64,000 nt of DNA. Origin: VRUE01 sp036406595 (lineage in GTDB: Bacteria; Actinomycetota; Thermoleophilia; Solirubrobacterales; 70-9). The DNA is taken from contig DASXAR010000063.1 in assembly GCA_036406595.1 (NCBI GenBank), positions 1 through 64,000 of the forward strand. Direction: 5' to 3'. The position numbers and the translations under genes were made by a program. The notes below the pieces were generated by a model. That model saw only the letters and a program-made list of their open reading frames with translations. It did not search any database and had not been told where the DNA came from. Shown here piece by piece: positions 1-7,682 of this stretch; the first letter of the stretch is position 1, and each line of letters opens with the position of its first letter.

Positions 1-434
1 GGGTGCTTGGTCGGTGAGCCCGCGTGGACGGTCTCCATCAGCCGCTCGGAGATCGACTCGAGCATCAGCCCCTGCGAGGCGGTGACCTCGCGCAGCCGTG
101 CCAGGTCCTCGCGGTCGAGGACGCCGATGTTGGTGTGGGGCAGGATGCCGCGCTCGAGCGCCCGCTCGCAAGCCCAGGCGACGTATGACGTGAAGTCCCG
201 GTGGCCCCACTCCGCGAGGCGCCGGGCGACCTCGGGGTTCACCTCGGGGCGCTCGCCGGTGAGGACCAGCAGCTCCTTGGCGTTGCGCCGGGCCGCCTCC
301 TCGAGGCGGCGCTCGACCTCCTCCGGCGGGTGAACGTGCGCCTGGTGCGTCGCGAAGGCGCAGTACTTGCAATAGCACCGGCAGGTCCGGGACAGCGACA
401 GAGTGTAGTTCCGCGAGAAGGTGACCCGACGCAC
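1..434 (-). CDS. cofG: FO synthase subunit 1 (radical SAM), 5' part, cut by window edge
   Basis: This is the N-terminal 144 codons of a 7,8-didemethyl-8-hydroxy-5-deazariboflavin synthase subunit, which with CofH makes the deazaflavin core of coenzyme F420. The radical-SAM cluster motif CX3CX2C is visible at residues 18, 22 and 25. CofG-typical stretches follow: an LTGERPEV segment, a GILPHTNIGVL segment and an LESISERL segment before the window edge. The GTG start at 434 is chosen because a TAGCTT -10 box ends exactly 7 nt upstream, which suits a leaderless message; a TTG lies 9 bases further upstream in frame. The rest of the gene, and whether it is fused to cofH as in FbiC, lies outside the window. 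Confidence 0.88.
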   Translation of the reverse strand, partial: MRRVTFSRNYTLSLSRTCRCYCKYCAFATHQAHVHPPEEVERRLEEAARRNAKELLVLTGERPEVNPEVARRLAEWGHRDFTSYVAWACERALERGILPHTNIGVLDREDLARLREVTASQGLMLESISERLMETVHAGSPTKH

Positions 435-441
435 GGTTCTC

Positions 442-447
442 AAGCTA
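442..447 (-). promoter_or_regulatory. -10 box of a leaderless cofG promoter
   Basis: TAGCTT reads on the minus strand with 7 nt to the GTG start of cofG and no Shine-Dalgarno sequence between. It fits the TANNNT leaderless pattern seen repeatedly in this window. The assignment is inference from position and sequence. Confidence 0.5.
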
Positions 448-450
448 CTA

Positions 451-475
451 CCGCCGGGCCGTCGCGGCCCGGCGG
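451..475. terminator. strong GC hairpin between aquaporin and cofG
   Basis: A perfect 10-bp inverted repeat (CCGCCGGGCC and its complement) with a 5-nt loop lies 14 bp past the aquaporin stop and 16 bp before the cofG start. No T-tract follows in either direction, so a classical rho-independent terminator is uncertain. It may instead separate two transcription units or act as an mRNA-end stabiliser. Confidence 0.4.
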
Positions 476-489
476 CTCAATACTGATCC

Positions 490-1254
490 TCAGTCGGCTT
501 TGCCGGCTTTCGGCGCCGCCGCCGGAGTCGCCCGCACGGGCTCAGGTGCCTCGGTCGGCGGCGCACCGCCGGGCTCGAGCACGAACCTGAACACCGCTGC
601 CGCCAGCAGCGAGCCGACGATCGGCCCGACCAGATACGGCCAGACGCCTCCCCACTGGTTGGCAACCAGCGCGGGCCCGAACCAGCGGGCCGGGTTGAAG
701 GAGCCGCCGGTGAGCGGCCCGCCGACCATCACGATGAAGCCAAGCGTGGTGCCGATCGCCAGCGGCGCCCACTCCTTGAAGCTCTTGACCGAGTAGACCG
801 CGGCGAGCACGACGAGGACCAGGCAGAAGGTACCGATCGCCTCGATGATCGCCCCCTGGAAGTTGCTGCCCAGGATCGCGGTGACTTCGGCTGCGCCGTA
901 ATGGGTGGCGCGGCCCTCGTCGATGAACAGTCCCTTCGCCAGCAGCGCGCCCAACACCGCGCCCGACAGCTGCGCCAGCACATAGATCAGGGCGTCGATC
1001 GGCGAGATTCGCCTGATCGCCGCCGCACCAAGCGTCACCGCCGGGTTGAAATGCCCGCCGCTGACGACCCCGAACATCACGATCAGCCCGAACAGCAGGA
1101 AGGCGTGGACGAGGCCGACCACTGCGAAGTCCGAGCCGAACTGGGCCTGGTTGCCGGTCGCGACGAACAGCACGACCACGCTGACGATGAAGAAGACCAG
1201 CAAGAAAGTGCCGATCAGCTCAGCTAGATATGCCGCAAGTCCTCGTTCCTGCAC
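490..1254 (-). CDS. aquaporin / glycerol facilitator (MIP family)
   Basis: This 254-residue membrane channel moves water or small neutral solutes across the cytoplasmic membrane. Both half-helix signatures are present: NPA at residues 70-72 in a GGHFNPAVT context and NPA at 187-189 in a GGSFNPARWFGP context, with six hydrophobic segments arranged as two repeats. A Pro/Ala-rich cytoplasmic tail occupies residues 229-254. The GTG start is supported by an AGAGGAGG ribosome-binding site 8 nt upstream. It is divergent from the binding-protein gene at 1323. Water-versus-glycerol selectivity cannot be settled from this reading, although the short loops favour an AqpZ-like water channel. Confidence 0.9.
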   Translation of the reverse strand: MQERGLAAYLAELIGTFLLVFFIVSVVVLFVATGNQAQFGSDFAVVGLVHAFLLFGLIVMFGVVSGGHFNPAVTLGAAAIRRISPIDALIYVLAQLSGAVLGALLAKGLFIDEGRATHYGAAEVTAILGSNFQGAIIEAIGTFCLVLVVLAAVYSVKSFKEWAPLAIGTTLGFIVMVGGPLTGGSFNPARWFGPALVANQWGGVWPYLVGPIVGSLLAAAVFRFVLEPGGAPPTEAPEPVRATPAAAPKAGKAD

Positions 1255-1322
1255 TGGTTAAGCCTCCTCTGAACCGGTAGATCCCATCTCGGCTGCGGCG
1301 GGAGTCTACCCACAACCGCCAA

Positions 1323-2303
1323 ATGAATATGTTTCGCCGCCGAATGAGGCGAATTGCCGCGCTGCTGGCGGCCGCCCTCACGATCGTCGGCGTCGCCGGC
1401 TGCGGCGGGGGCGGCGCGGAACCGGGCGCGCCGACCGGCGCGACGCTGGTGCTCGACTTCGTCCCCAACGCCGTCCACTCCGGCATCTACGCAGCCGAGC
1501 GGGAGGGCTTCTACAGGGCGGCCGGAATCGACCTCCAGGTCCGACAGCCCGGTGAATCCACCGACGCGCCGAAGCTGCTCGCCGCGGGAAGGGCGCAGTT
1601 CGCGATTCTCGACATCCACGACCTCGGCATCGCTCGCGAGCGCGGCCTCGACGTCGTCGGCGTGGCGCCGATCGTCCAGCGTCCCCTCGCCTCGGTCCTC
1701 GCCCGGGCGGACGGGCCGGTGCGCCGGCCCCGTGACCTCGAGGACCGCAACGTCGGGGTCACCGGCCTTCCCTCCGACGAAGCCGTCGTCGACTCGGAGG
1801 TCGCCGCCGACGGCGGAGACCCCGGTCTCGCCCGCCGCGTCACGATCGGCTTCAACGCCGTCGCCTCGCTCGCCTCCGGAAGGGTCGACGCGGCGACCGG
1901 GTTCTGGAACGCAGAGGGAGTGGCGCTGCGACGCCGCGGCATCCCGATTCGCGTCTTCAAGGTCGACCGATACGGCGCACCGCCCTATCCGGAGCTGGTT
2001 CTCACCGCGGCAGGGACGACCGTACGCGAGGACCCGGACCTGGTTGACGGGCTGGTGGCCGCGACGAGGCGGGGCTATGCCTTCGCCCACGGCCACCCGG
2101 GAGAAGCCCTGAACGACCTCGTGGCCTCTGTCCCCTCCCTCGACCGCGCCGAACAGGCCGATCAGATGCGCGTGCTGCGCGCCGACCTGCGACCCGCGCC
2201 GTTCGATCCCGAAGTGCTCCACGAATGGGCCGCCTGGGACCTCCGCCACGGCTTGCTGGAGCGCCCGCTCGCGGTCAGCACGGCCTTCGACCTCAGTCGC
2301 TGA
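1323..2303 (+). CDS. NMT1/THI5-like ABC transporter substrate-binding lipoprotein
   Basis: This 326-residue secreted binding protein has a signal peptide ending in the lipobox VAGC (Cys27), so it should be lipid-anchored outside the membrane. The start of the mature domain, LDFVPNAVHSGIYAA, matches the NMT1/THI5/ThiY family, which binds pyrimidine precursors of thiamine or related small molecules; FWNAEG near residue 200 also fits. No permease or ATPase gene is adjacent, so the transporter partners must be encoded elsewhere. The 3' end overlaps the convergent gene at 2293 by 11 bp. The ligand is not determined. Confidence 0.8.
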   Translation: MNMFRRRMRRIAALLAAALTIVGVAGCGGGGAEPGAPTGATLVLDFVPNAVHSGIYAAEREGFYRAAGIDLQVRQPGESTDAPKLLAAGRAQFAILDIHDLGIARERGLDVVGVAPIVQRPLASVLARADGPVRRPRDLEDRNVGVTGLPSDEAVVDSEVAADGGDPGLARRVTIGFNAVASLASGRVDAATGFWNAEGVALRRRGIPIRVFKVDRYGAPPYPELVLTAAGTTVREDPDLVDGLVAATRRGYAFAHGHPGEALNDLVASVPSLDRAEQADQMRVLRADLRPAPFDPEVLHEWAAWDLRHGLLERPLAVSTAFDLSR

Positions 2304-2616
2304 GCAGCTCCGAGACCAGCGACGGAAGCTCTCGCGACATCCGGGAGCGCGGCACGACGACCTCGATTCCGGCGGCGAGCGCCGCCTCGCGGGTCTCGAC
2401 CTCGACATGCGAGTAGTAGCCGAGGACAGGTACGCCGAGCCCGGCCAGCTCATCGGGCCCGGCGCTGTCGAGGTCGGCGACCACCAGGTCGAAGCCGTCG
2501 AGCGCCGCCTCGGGAAGCGCCGGCACCAGCGTCACCTCGTGACCGGCGGCGCCGAGCATCGCCTCAACCCGGCTGCCGAGCAGCAGATCGTTCGCCACCG
2601 CGAGGACCCTGGCCAC
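2293..2616 (-). CDS. small receiver-like (pseudo-REC) protein
   Basis: This 107-residue cytoplasmic protein has the alternating beta-alpha pattern of a CheY-like receiver: a first strand (ARVLAVAND), an acidic strand DLVVADLD with Asp48 and Asp50 where a phosphoacceptor would lie, then a strand with YYSH and a final basic segment. The usual acidic pair after the first strand and the conserved Lys are not clear, so it may be a non-phosphorylated pseudo-receiver or a cobalamin-binding-like fold. It ends in an 11-bp overlap with the convergent lipoprotein gene and lies 7 bp downstream of the 2624-3001 gene, so the two are probably co-transcribed. The function is unknown. Confidence 0.6.
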   Translation of the reverse strand: MARVLAVANDLLLGSRVEAMLGAAGHEVTLVPALPEAALDGFDLVVADLDSAGPDELAGLGVPVLGYYSHVEVETREAALAAGIEVVVPRSRMSRELPSLVSELLSD

Positions 2617-2623
2617 CGACTCT

Positions 2624-3001
2624 CTATATCGAACGGCGCTGGCGGAACTCCTCGCGCACGCTCTCCGGGCGGCCCCACATCTGCACCACCTCGGAGCGGC
2701 CCTCGCGGATCTCGCGCACCTGCATCTCGCCGCTCACCCCTTCGGCGTCGAGCTTCTCGAGCACCCCGGCCACGGTCTCGGCCGCGGCCGCGTGACCGAA
2801 GCTGTGGGCGACGAGCAGCCGCCAGTGCCACTCCGATTCCGAGTAGGGCTGCGCGTTGACTGTGCTTAGCGCAACCGCGGTGTCGATGTAGCGGCTCTCG
2901 TCGTCGATCCGCAGGTCGACCTCGAGGTCCGTCCAGTCCGAGGGCAGCGAGTCGACTACCTGTCCGAAGTCGTCGGCGAGGCTCACTGGAATATCTCGCA
3001 C
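2624..3001 (-). CDS. conserved hypothetical protein, 125 aa
   Basis: This is an acidic soluble protein that starts at a GTG codon. I do not recognise a catalytic family. Visible features are an alternating polar beta-rich first half, a segment HWRLLVAHSFGHAAA in the middle and a charged C-terminal helix. There is no signal peptide or membrane segment. It sits between mntH (27 bp upstream) and the receiver-like gene (7 bp downstream) on the same strand, so it may belong to the mntR-mntH transcription unit. No specific role is inferred. Confidence 0.6.
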   Translation of the reverse strand: MRDIPVSLADDFGQVVDSLPSDWTDLEVDLRIDDESRYIDTAVALSTVNAQPYSESEWHWRLLVAHSFGHAAAAETVAGVLEKLDAEGVSGEMQVREIREGRSEVVQMWGRPESVREEFRQRRSI

Positions 3002-3028
3002 TTCGCGCTCACGCCGCGAAGGCTACCC

Positions 3029-4396
3029 CTAGAGGAAGAGGTCGGCGATCAGGAAGACGTTGAGGCCGATGATCAATGACGCGAGGGTGGCTGCCAGGGC
3101 GGTCAGCCAGGGTGGGTTGACCAGCGCCCCCATCACGTCGCGGCGGCGGGCGATCAACAGCAGCGGGACCAGGGCGAAGGGGATCCCGAAGGAGAGGACT
3201 ACCTGGCTCAGGACCAGCGCATCGGTCGGGTTGAAGCCGATGCCGAGCACCAGCAGGGCCGGGGCGAGGGTGATCGCGCGGCGCAGGAACAGGGGGATGC
3301 TGCGGCGGATGAACCCCTGCATGACGACCTGGCCCGCCATCGTCCCCACCGAGGAGGAGGCAAACCCGGAGGCGAGCAGGGCGATCCCGAAGATCGTCGC
3401 GGCATTCCCGGAGACGAGGCTTTCGAGGGCATCGAACGCCCCTTCGATCGTGTCGACGCCGGTCAGGCCGCTGGCGTTGAAGAGTGCCGCGGCGATCATC
3501 ATCATCGAGAGGTTGACGATCCCCGCCAGGGAGAGCGCGATCACCACGTCGACCTTCTCGAAGCCGAGGATCTTCTTCTTCTCCTCGTCGTTTCGGCCGA
3601 CGATCCGGCGCTGGGTCAGCGCCGAGTGCAGGTAGACGACATGCGGCATCACCGTCGCGCCGATGATCCCGGTTGCCAGCAGGACGCTTTCCGTGCCGCT
3701 GAAGCCGGGGATCACCAGGTGCCTGGCAACTTCCCCTGCGTCCGGCTTGGCGTGGAACAGCTCGATCACGAAGGAGCCGACGACGACCCCGACCAGGGCG
3801 GTGATCCCGGCCTCGAGCCGTCTGAATCCCATCTGCTGAAGGGCGAGGATCGTGAAGGCGCCGGCACCTGCGATCAGGCCCGCCGGGAAGAGCGGAATGC
3901 CGAAGAGGAGGTTGAGGCCGAGCGCAGCGCCGACCACCTCGGCGACGTCGGTGGCCATCGCGACGACCTCTGCCTGGACCCAGAGGCCGATCGAGACACG
4001 CCGCGGGAAGACCTCGCGGCAGAGCTCGGCGAGGTTGCGCCCGGTCGCGATCCCGAGCTTCGCCGACTGAGTCTGGACCAGCATCGCGATCAGGTTGGCG
4101 CTGAGCACCACCCACAGCAGCAGGTAGCCGAATTCGGCGCCGCCGGCGATGTTCGTGGCGAAGTTGCCGGGGTCGATGTAGGCGACGGCGGCGATGAATG
4201 CCGGCCCCAGGAAGGGCCACACCCTGCGCGCGCCCCGGCTCTGGCCGTCGAGCGAGCGGCGCGCGGCGACGGCGACCGCGGCCTCGCCGGGGAGGACGTC
4301 CTCGATCGGGGCCTCGCCGGGGAGGACGTCCTCGACGGTTGCCTCTTCGACGGTGGCCTCCTCGACGCCCTCCGCCGCTCGTGGCGACGGCTTCAA
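3029..4396 (-). CDS. mntH: Nramp-family divalent metal (Mn2+) transporter
   Basis: This 455-residue proton-coupled importer of Mn2+ and related divalent metals sits in the cytoplasmic membrane. The family hallmarks are present: DPGN at residues 75-78 and MPH at 250-252, within about eleven hydrophobic helices. An unusual acidic N-terminal extension of about 45 residues carries a duplicated EDVLPGEA motif. The start is TTG, overlapping the mntR stop as TTGA, with a GGGGAGGAG ribosome-binding site at the end of mntR. Translational coupling to the metal-responsive repressor strongly supports a manganese role. Confidence 0.92.
   Translation of the reverse strand: MKPSPRAAEGVEEATVEEATVEDVLPGEAPIEDVLPGEAAVAVAARRSLDGQSRGARRVWPFLGPAFIAAVAYIDPGNFATNIAGGAEFGYLLLWVVLSANLIAMLVQTQSAKLGIATGRNLAELCREVFPRRVSIGLWVQAEVVAMATDVAEVVGAALGLNLLFGIPLFPAGLIAGAGAFTILALQQMGFRRLEAGITALVGVVVGSFVIELFHAKPDAGEVARHLVIPGFSGTESVLLATGIIGATVMPHVVYLHSALTQRRIVGRNDEEKKKILGFEKVDVVIALSLAGIVNLSMMMIAAALFNASGLTGVDTIEGAFDALESLVSGNAATIFGIALLASGFASSSVGTMAGQVVMQGFIRRSIPLFLRRAITLAPALLVLGIGFNPTDALVLSQVVLSFGIPFALVPLLLIARRRDVMGALVNPPWLTALAATLASLIIGLNVFLIADLFL
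4281..4335. repeat. 25-bp direct repeat encoding the duplicated mntH N-terminus
   Basis: Two identical 25-bp copies (4281-4305 and 4311-4335), offset by 30 bp, lie within the 5' part of mntH. They encode the repeated acidic peptide EDVLPGEA. The exact identity suggests a recent slippage duplication in a tolerant cytoplasmic tail. Confidence 0.85.
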
Positions 4397-4836
4397 GCGC
4401 GCTCCTCCCCGGTTGGCGGCAGAAGCTCGGGCCCCGGGATCGGCGTCCCATGCGGGTCATGGCTCGGCTCGCCGAGCTTCGCGGCGATCAGCAGCTCAAG
4501 CTCCTCCGATATGTAGTGCTCGAGCACCTCGGCCTCCTCGTGAACCCTGTCCTCCGGCATCCCCAATGCCTCCGACAGGTAGGCCTCGAGGAGACGGTGA
4601 TGGCGGATCACCTCCAGCGCCACCTTCTCCCCGGCCGCCGTCAGGTTGACCCCCTTGTAGGGCAGGTGGTCGACCAGGCCGAGACCGGCCATTCGCTTCA
4701 GCATCACGGTCGCCGTCGCCGGCGTGACCCCGAGCCGCTCCGCCACCTCGCCGTTCAGGACCGGACCGGGCCGCTCGCGTGAGAGGAGATAGATCGCCTT
4801 TGAGTAGTCCTCGATCGCCTCGGAGGTTTTAGCCAT
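4393..4836 (-). CDS. mntR: DtxR/MntR-family metal-dependent repressor
   Basis: This 147-residue regulator has an N-terminal winged helix (about residues 5-70, including LNGEVAERLGVTPATATVMLKRM as recognition region). The dimerisation and metal-binding domain carries the family pattern RHHRLLEAYL and HEEAEVLEHYIS. The C-terminal SH3 domain of full DtxR is absent, which is normal for MntR. The gene is first in an operon with mntH and overlaps it by 4 bp. A perfect 16-bp palindrome spans its start codon and is a likely autoregulatory operator. In this family, Mn2+-loaded dimers repress uptake genes. Confidence 0.88.
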   Translation of the reverse strand: MAKTSEAIEDYSKAIYLLSRERPGPVLNGEVAERLGVTPATATVMLKRMAGLGLVDHLPYKGVNLTAAGEKVALEVIRHHRLLEAYLSEALGMPEDRVHEEAEVLEHYISEELELLIAAKLGEPSHDPHGTPIPGPELLPPTGEERA

Positions 4837-4843
4837 GGCTAAA
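4828..4843. promoter_or_regulatory. perfect 16-bp palindrome over the mntR start (probable MntR box)
   Basis: TTTAGCCATGGCTAAA is a perfect inverted repeat and includes the ATG of mntR. AT-rich DNA follows upstream of the gene. Operators of DtxR/MntR proteins are palindromes of similar size with TTAG/CTAA edges. Binding here would block transcription or early elongation of mntR-mntH. The regulatory role is inferred. Confidence 0.55.
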
Positions 4844-4895
4844 TCATTTTGACATATCTAAATGTCGAGCGGAGAGATCGACCGCCGCCCCTGCC

Positions 4896-4901
4896 TAGAA
4901 T
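4896..4901 (+). promoter_or_regulatory. -10 box of a leaderless ygfZ promoter
   Basis: TAGAAT lies 7 nt before the GTG at 4909, with no ribosome-binding site between them. This supports the GTG as the true start rather than the upstream in-frame TTG at 4849. Confidence 0.55.
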
Positions 4902-4908
4902 CGTTCAG

Positions 4909-5862
4909 GTGAGCGACGCGGCGACAATCGAGCTCGACGCCCAGTACCGGCTGCTGCGCGAGGAATGCGGGCTGCTCGACCGATCGGATCGGGGAATGCT
5001 GATGGTGAGCGGCCCCGACGCGGCGGAGTACCTGCAGGGTCAGCTGACCAATGACGTCGAGGCGCTCGAGGCCGGAGAGGGCTGCTACTCGACCCTGCTC
5101 GACCGCAAGGGCCACATTCAGGCCGACATGCGGGTGCTGCGCCTGGGCGCCGAGGAGATCTGGATCGACACCGAGCCCGAGGGCCTCGAGGCGGCCAGGC
5201 GCCACCTCGAGACCTACAGGATCGGCCGTGATGTGGAGGTCGGGGACCTGGGCGGCGCCCGTGCCCTGATTTCCCTGATCGGTCCTCGCAGCGCCGAGAT
5301 CGCGGGCTCCGCGGCGCTCCCTGAGCACATCATCGAGCCGGCGAGCATCAGCGGAATCGAGTGCCTGGCGGTCGGGACCGCTGACGGAATCGACCTGATC
5401 GCCGACGCGCCGGAGGCGGCTCGCCTGCTGCGGGCGCTGACCGACGCCGGCGCCCAGCGAGTCGACCCCGAGGCCGCGGAGATCGTCCGCGTCGAGGCCG
5501 GCAGACCCCGCTTCGGCGCCGAGATGGGTCCGGAGACGATGCCCGCCGAGGCCGGCATCGTCGAGCGAGCGGTCGACTTCGACAAGGGCTGCTACATCGG
5601 CCAGGAGCCCGTCGCCCGACTTCATTACAGGGGAAAGCCGAACCGCCGCCTGCGCGGCCTCGAGCTGAGCGGCCGGGTCGAGCCGGGCGCGGCCCTGCGG
5701 CTCGGCGAGAAGGAGGTCGGCAGGGTCGGAACCGTCGCGGTGTCCCCCGCGCGCGGCCAGATCGCGCTGGCGATCGTCCGTCGCGAGGCGGAGCCCGGTG
5801 ACGAGCTCGCCGTAGGTGAAGATGGCGTTACGGCTCGTCTGGTCGACCTTCCGTTCGACTAG
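4909..5862 (+). CDS. ygfZ: YgfZ/IBA57-type folate-binding Fe-S cluster protein
   Basis: This 317-residue protein has a glycine-cleavage-T-like fold. The YgfZ signature KGCYIGQE is at residues 226-233 (catalytically important Cys), followed by the C-terminal barrel. The family uses tetrahydrofolate to help assemble or repair Fe-S enzymes such as radical-SAM proteins. It is too short and lacks the gcvH/gcvP neighbours of a true GcvT. A frame-open extension to TTG 4849 exists, but the leaderless promoter favours GTG 4909. Its stop codon TAG is reused as part of the next gene's -10 box. Confidence 0.88.
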   Translation: MSDAATIELDAQYRLLREECGLLDRSDRGMLMVSGPDAAEYLQGQLTNDVEALEAGEGCYSTLLDRKGHIQADMRVLRLGAEEIWIDTEPEGLEAARRHLETYRIGRDVEVGDLGGARALISLIGPRSAEIAGSAALPEHIIEPASISGIECLAVGTADGIDLIADAPEAARLLRALTDAGAQRVDPEAAEIVRVEAGRPRFGAEMGPETMPAEAGIVERAVDFDKGCYIGQEPVARLHYRGKPNRRLRGLELSGRVEPGAALRLGEKEVGRVGTVAVSPARGQIALAIVRREAEPGDELAVGEDGVTARLVDLPFD

Positions 5863-5865
5863 ATT
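5860..5865 (+). promoter_or_regulatory. -10 box fused to the ygfZ stop codon
   Basis: TAGATT begins with the TAG stop of ygfZ and ends 8 nt before the ATG at 5874, which has no ribosome-binding site. It probably drives a leaderless lipoprotein mRNA. Confidence 0.5.
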
Positions 5866-5873
5866 CCGCAGCG

Positions 5874-6368
5874 ATGGGTTGGCGGAGAGGCAGGTCTTCG
5901 AAGCTGGTGCTGGTCTGCGCGCTGATCGCGCCGGCGACCGTGGCCGCGGGCTGCGGCGTGCAGTCACACGAGAACGAGGCGAGGCCGCAGCCGCCGACCA
6001 GGGTCAGCGTCGCGGTCACGGACGACAAGGTCACCGTGCAACCGACGCGGATCGCGATCGGCCCGGAACCGACCCAGCAGCTCCCCCAAAACCAGCACAC
6101 CACCCAACCCGGTGTCCGCTCGAACCGGCCCCTCGACGTGACCCTCGTCGCGGCGAACCTCACCGACACCGACTCGCGCCTCGAACTTCACGGACAGCGC
6201 GACCTCAGCTCGCAGCGCCTGGTCGCCAACGGAAACGTGACCATGCAGGCCGGCCTCCCGACCGGCGTCTACGTGGTGAGCGCCGCCGACATCCCGGCCG
6301 CGAAACCGGCCAGGCTCGTCGTCGGTCCCTTCCGCAGCTCTTCCGAGAACGACGTCCTGCTGCCCTAG
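5874..6368 (+). CDS. predicted lipoprotein with cupredoxin-like beta domain
   Basis: This 164-residue exported protein starts with Arg-rich residues, a hydrophobic stretch and a lipobox-like AAGC with Cys27, so membrane anchoring by lipid is likely. The mature part is mostly beta-strand (VTVQPTRIAIGP, PLDVTLVAANL, NVTMQAGLPTGVYVV), resembling a cupredoxin-like or transthyretin-like sandwich, but no Cys/His/Met copper ligand set is visible. It is convergent with rmuC, 9 bp away. The function is unknown and the fold assignment is inference. Confidence 0.65.
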   Translation: MGWRRGRSSKLVLVCALIAPATVAAGCGVQSHENEARPQPPTRVSVAVTDDKVTVQPTRIAIGPEPTQQLPQNQHTTQPGVRSNRPLDVTLVAANLTDTDSRLELHGQRDLSSQRLVANGNVTMQAGLPTGVYVVSAADIPAAKPARLVVGPFRSSSENDVLLP

Positions 6369-6377
6369 CGCATCCGG

Positions 6378-7568
6378 CTAGCCGCCGGATGCTGCGTCGC
6401 GCCAGCGCTCGGTCATCTCGCCGGCGTCGTCCCGCGGAGGGTTGATCCGGCGGATCTCGCCGTCGGTGCCGGGCGCCTTGCGGGCAAACTCGAAAACCGA
6501 CGACATCCGCCTCCACAGGTTGCTGCGGCTCCCGGTCATCCCGACCAGCTTGTCGTAGCTCGTGAAGGCCGTCTGGAGGTGCTTTCCGTGCTGGTCGAGC
6601 TGATCGACCATGTTTGCCATGTCCTCGGCGGCGTCGAGCAGCGTCGTCGCGACCTTCTCGGTCTCCTCGCTGCGGCGCGCATCGTGTGCCACCTCGGCGA
6701 CGAAGCCGAGCGCCAGTCCGAGCTGCGACGGGGTCACGACGTAGACCCTGTGGCGCTGCGAGAACTTCTCGATCGAGAAGCTCGGCAGGACGCGCAGCGC
6801 CTCGTAGGCCCCCTCGACCGGAACGTAGAGGAGGACGATCGCCGTACCCCGCTCGGTCACCTTCGCGTAGTCGCGCTTCGCGAGGTCTTCGGCACGGTCC
6901 CGCAGTTTCCGCCCGTATCCGACCAGCCGCTCGGGATCGTCGGCGTCGATTGCATCGTCGACCCCTGCCAGGTCCTCGTCGAGGGCGAATTTGGCATCGA
7001 TCACGACGCTGGCATCGCCGAGCCTCACCACGAAATCGGGGCGCAGGCGGCCGTCGTCGCCCGCCACCTGCCGCATGTAGTCGCGACCCGGCTCCAGCCC
7101 GAGGCTCTTAAGCTGATTCTCGACGGCCAGCTCGCCGAAGGCGCCCCGGCTCTGGGGATTTGCGATCCGCCGGGTCCACGTCGTCATGCTCGTCTCCACC
7201 CGCTCGGCCCCGGACGCGGCCTTCGAGCTGTGGTCGAGGATCTTCGGCAGCTCGGACTTGACCGACTCGAGGTCGCTGCGCAGCTTCGTCATCTGCTCGG
7301 AGGCCCTCTCCGCACGCTGGCCGTCCTTGCCGAGCAGACGGTCCCGCTCGGCTTCTATCTCCTCCAGGCGTGCCGCCGCCCCCGCCAGTTTCTGCTGCAG
7401 CTGGGGCAGCTCCGAGGTCCGCTCGGCGAGCTCGGCGCATTCACTCAGAGCGCGATCTCTCTCGCTCTGCCGCTGACCCAGCTCGACTCGCAGCCTCGCC
7501 GTCCGCACCGCGAAGGCGGCCGCCAGCGCCGCGGCGCCGAGGAGCGCGATCAGCAGGACAATCGTCAT
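6378..7568 (-). CDS. rmuC: RmuC family DNA recombination limiting protein
   Basis: This 396-residue protein has an N-terminal membrane anchor (residues 2-24), a coiled-coil region (about 27-115) and the conserved RmuC nuclease-like domain. The domain shows NPQSRGAFGELAVENQL, RPDFVVRLGDASVVIDAKF (the D-xK-like core) and YVPVEGAYEA. The family limits recombination between inverted repeats and is built on a PD-(D/E)XK fold. The length is typical of the shorter actinobacterial forms. It is transcribed away from ccr and has no operon partner here. Confidence 0.9.
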   Translation of the reverse strand: MTIVLLIALLGAAALAAAFAVRTARLRVELGQRQSERDRALSECAELAERTSELPQLQQKLAGAAARLEEIEAERDRLLGKDGQRAERASEQMTKLRSDLESVKSELPKILDHSSKAASGAERVETSMTTWTRRIANPQSRGAFGELAVENQLKSLGLEPGRDYMRQVAGDDGRLRPDFVVRLGDASVVIDAKFALDEDLAGVDDAIDADDPERLVGYGRKLRDRAEDLAKRDYAKVTERGTAIVLLYVPVEGAYEALRVLPSFSIEKFSQRHRVYVVTPSQLGLALGFVAEVAHDARRSEETEKVATTLLDAAEDMANMVDQLDQHGKHLQTAFTSYDKLVGMTGSRSNLWRRMSSVFEFARKAPGTDGEIRRINPPRDDAGEMTERWRDAASGG

Positions 7569-7682
7569 CTCGATCCCTTCTTCATCGAATCCATGAAGGT
7601 AGTCGCGGAGGCGGACGCTTCCTGACAGGAAGGCTTGATCTAGGATTGCCGCCCGTCACCAATCGACCGCCCGGAGGACCCC

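Noticed and set aside
1224..2453. 409-codon minus-strand frame across the binding-protein gene
   Set aside because: It is a shadow of the plus-strand lipoprotein gene, with no recognisable motif and overlap with three supported genes.
4849..4908. TTG start adding 20 residues to ygfZ
   Set aside because: The added residues are not typical of the family, the TTG overlaps AT-rich promoter DNA, and a TAGAAT box sits exactly 7 nt before GTG 4909.
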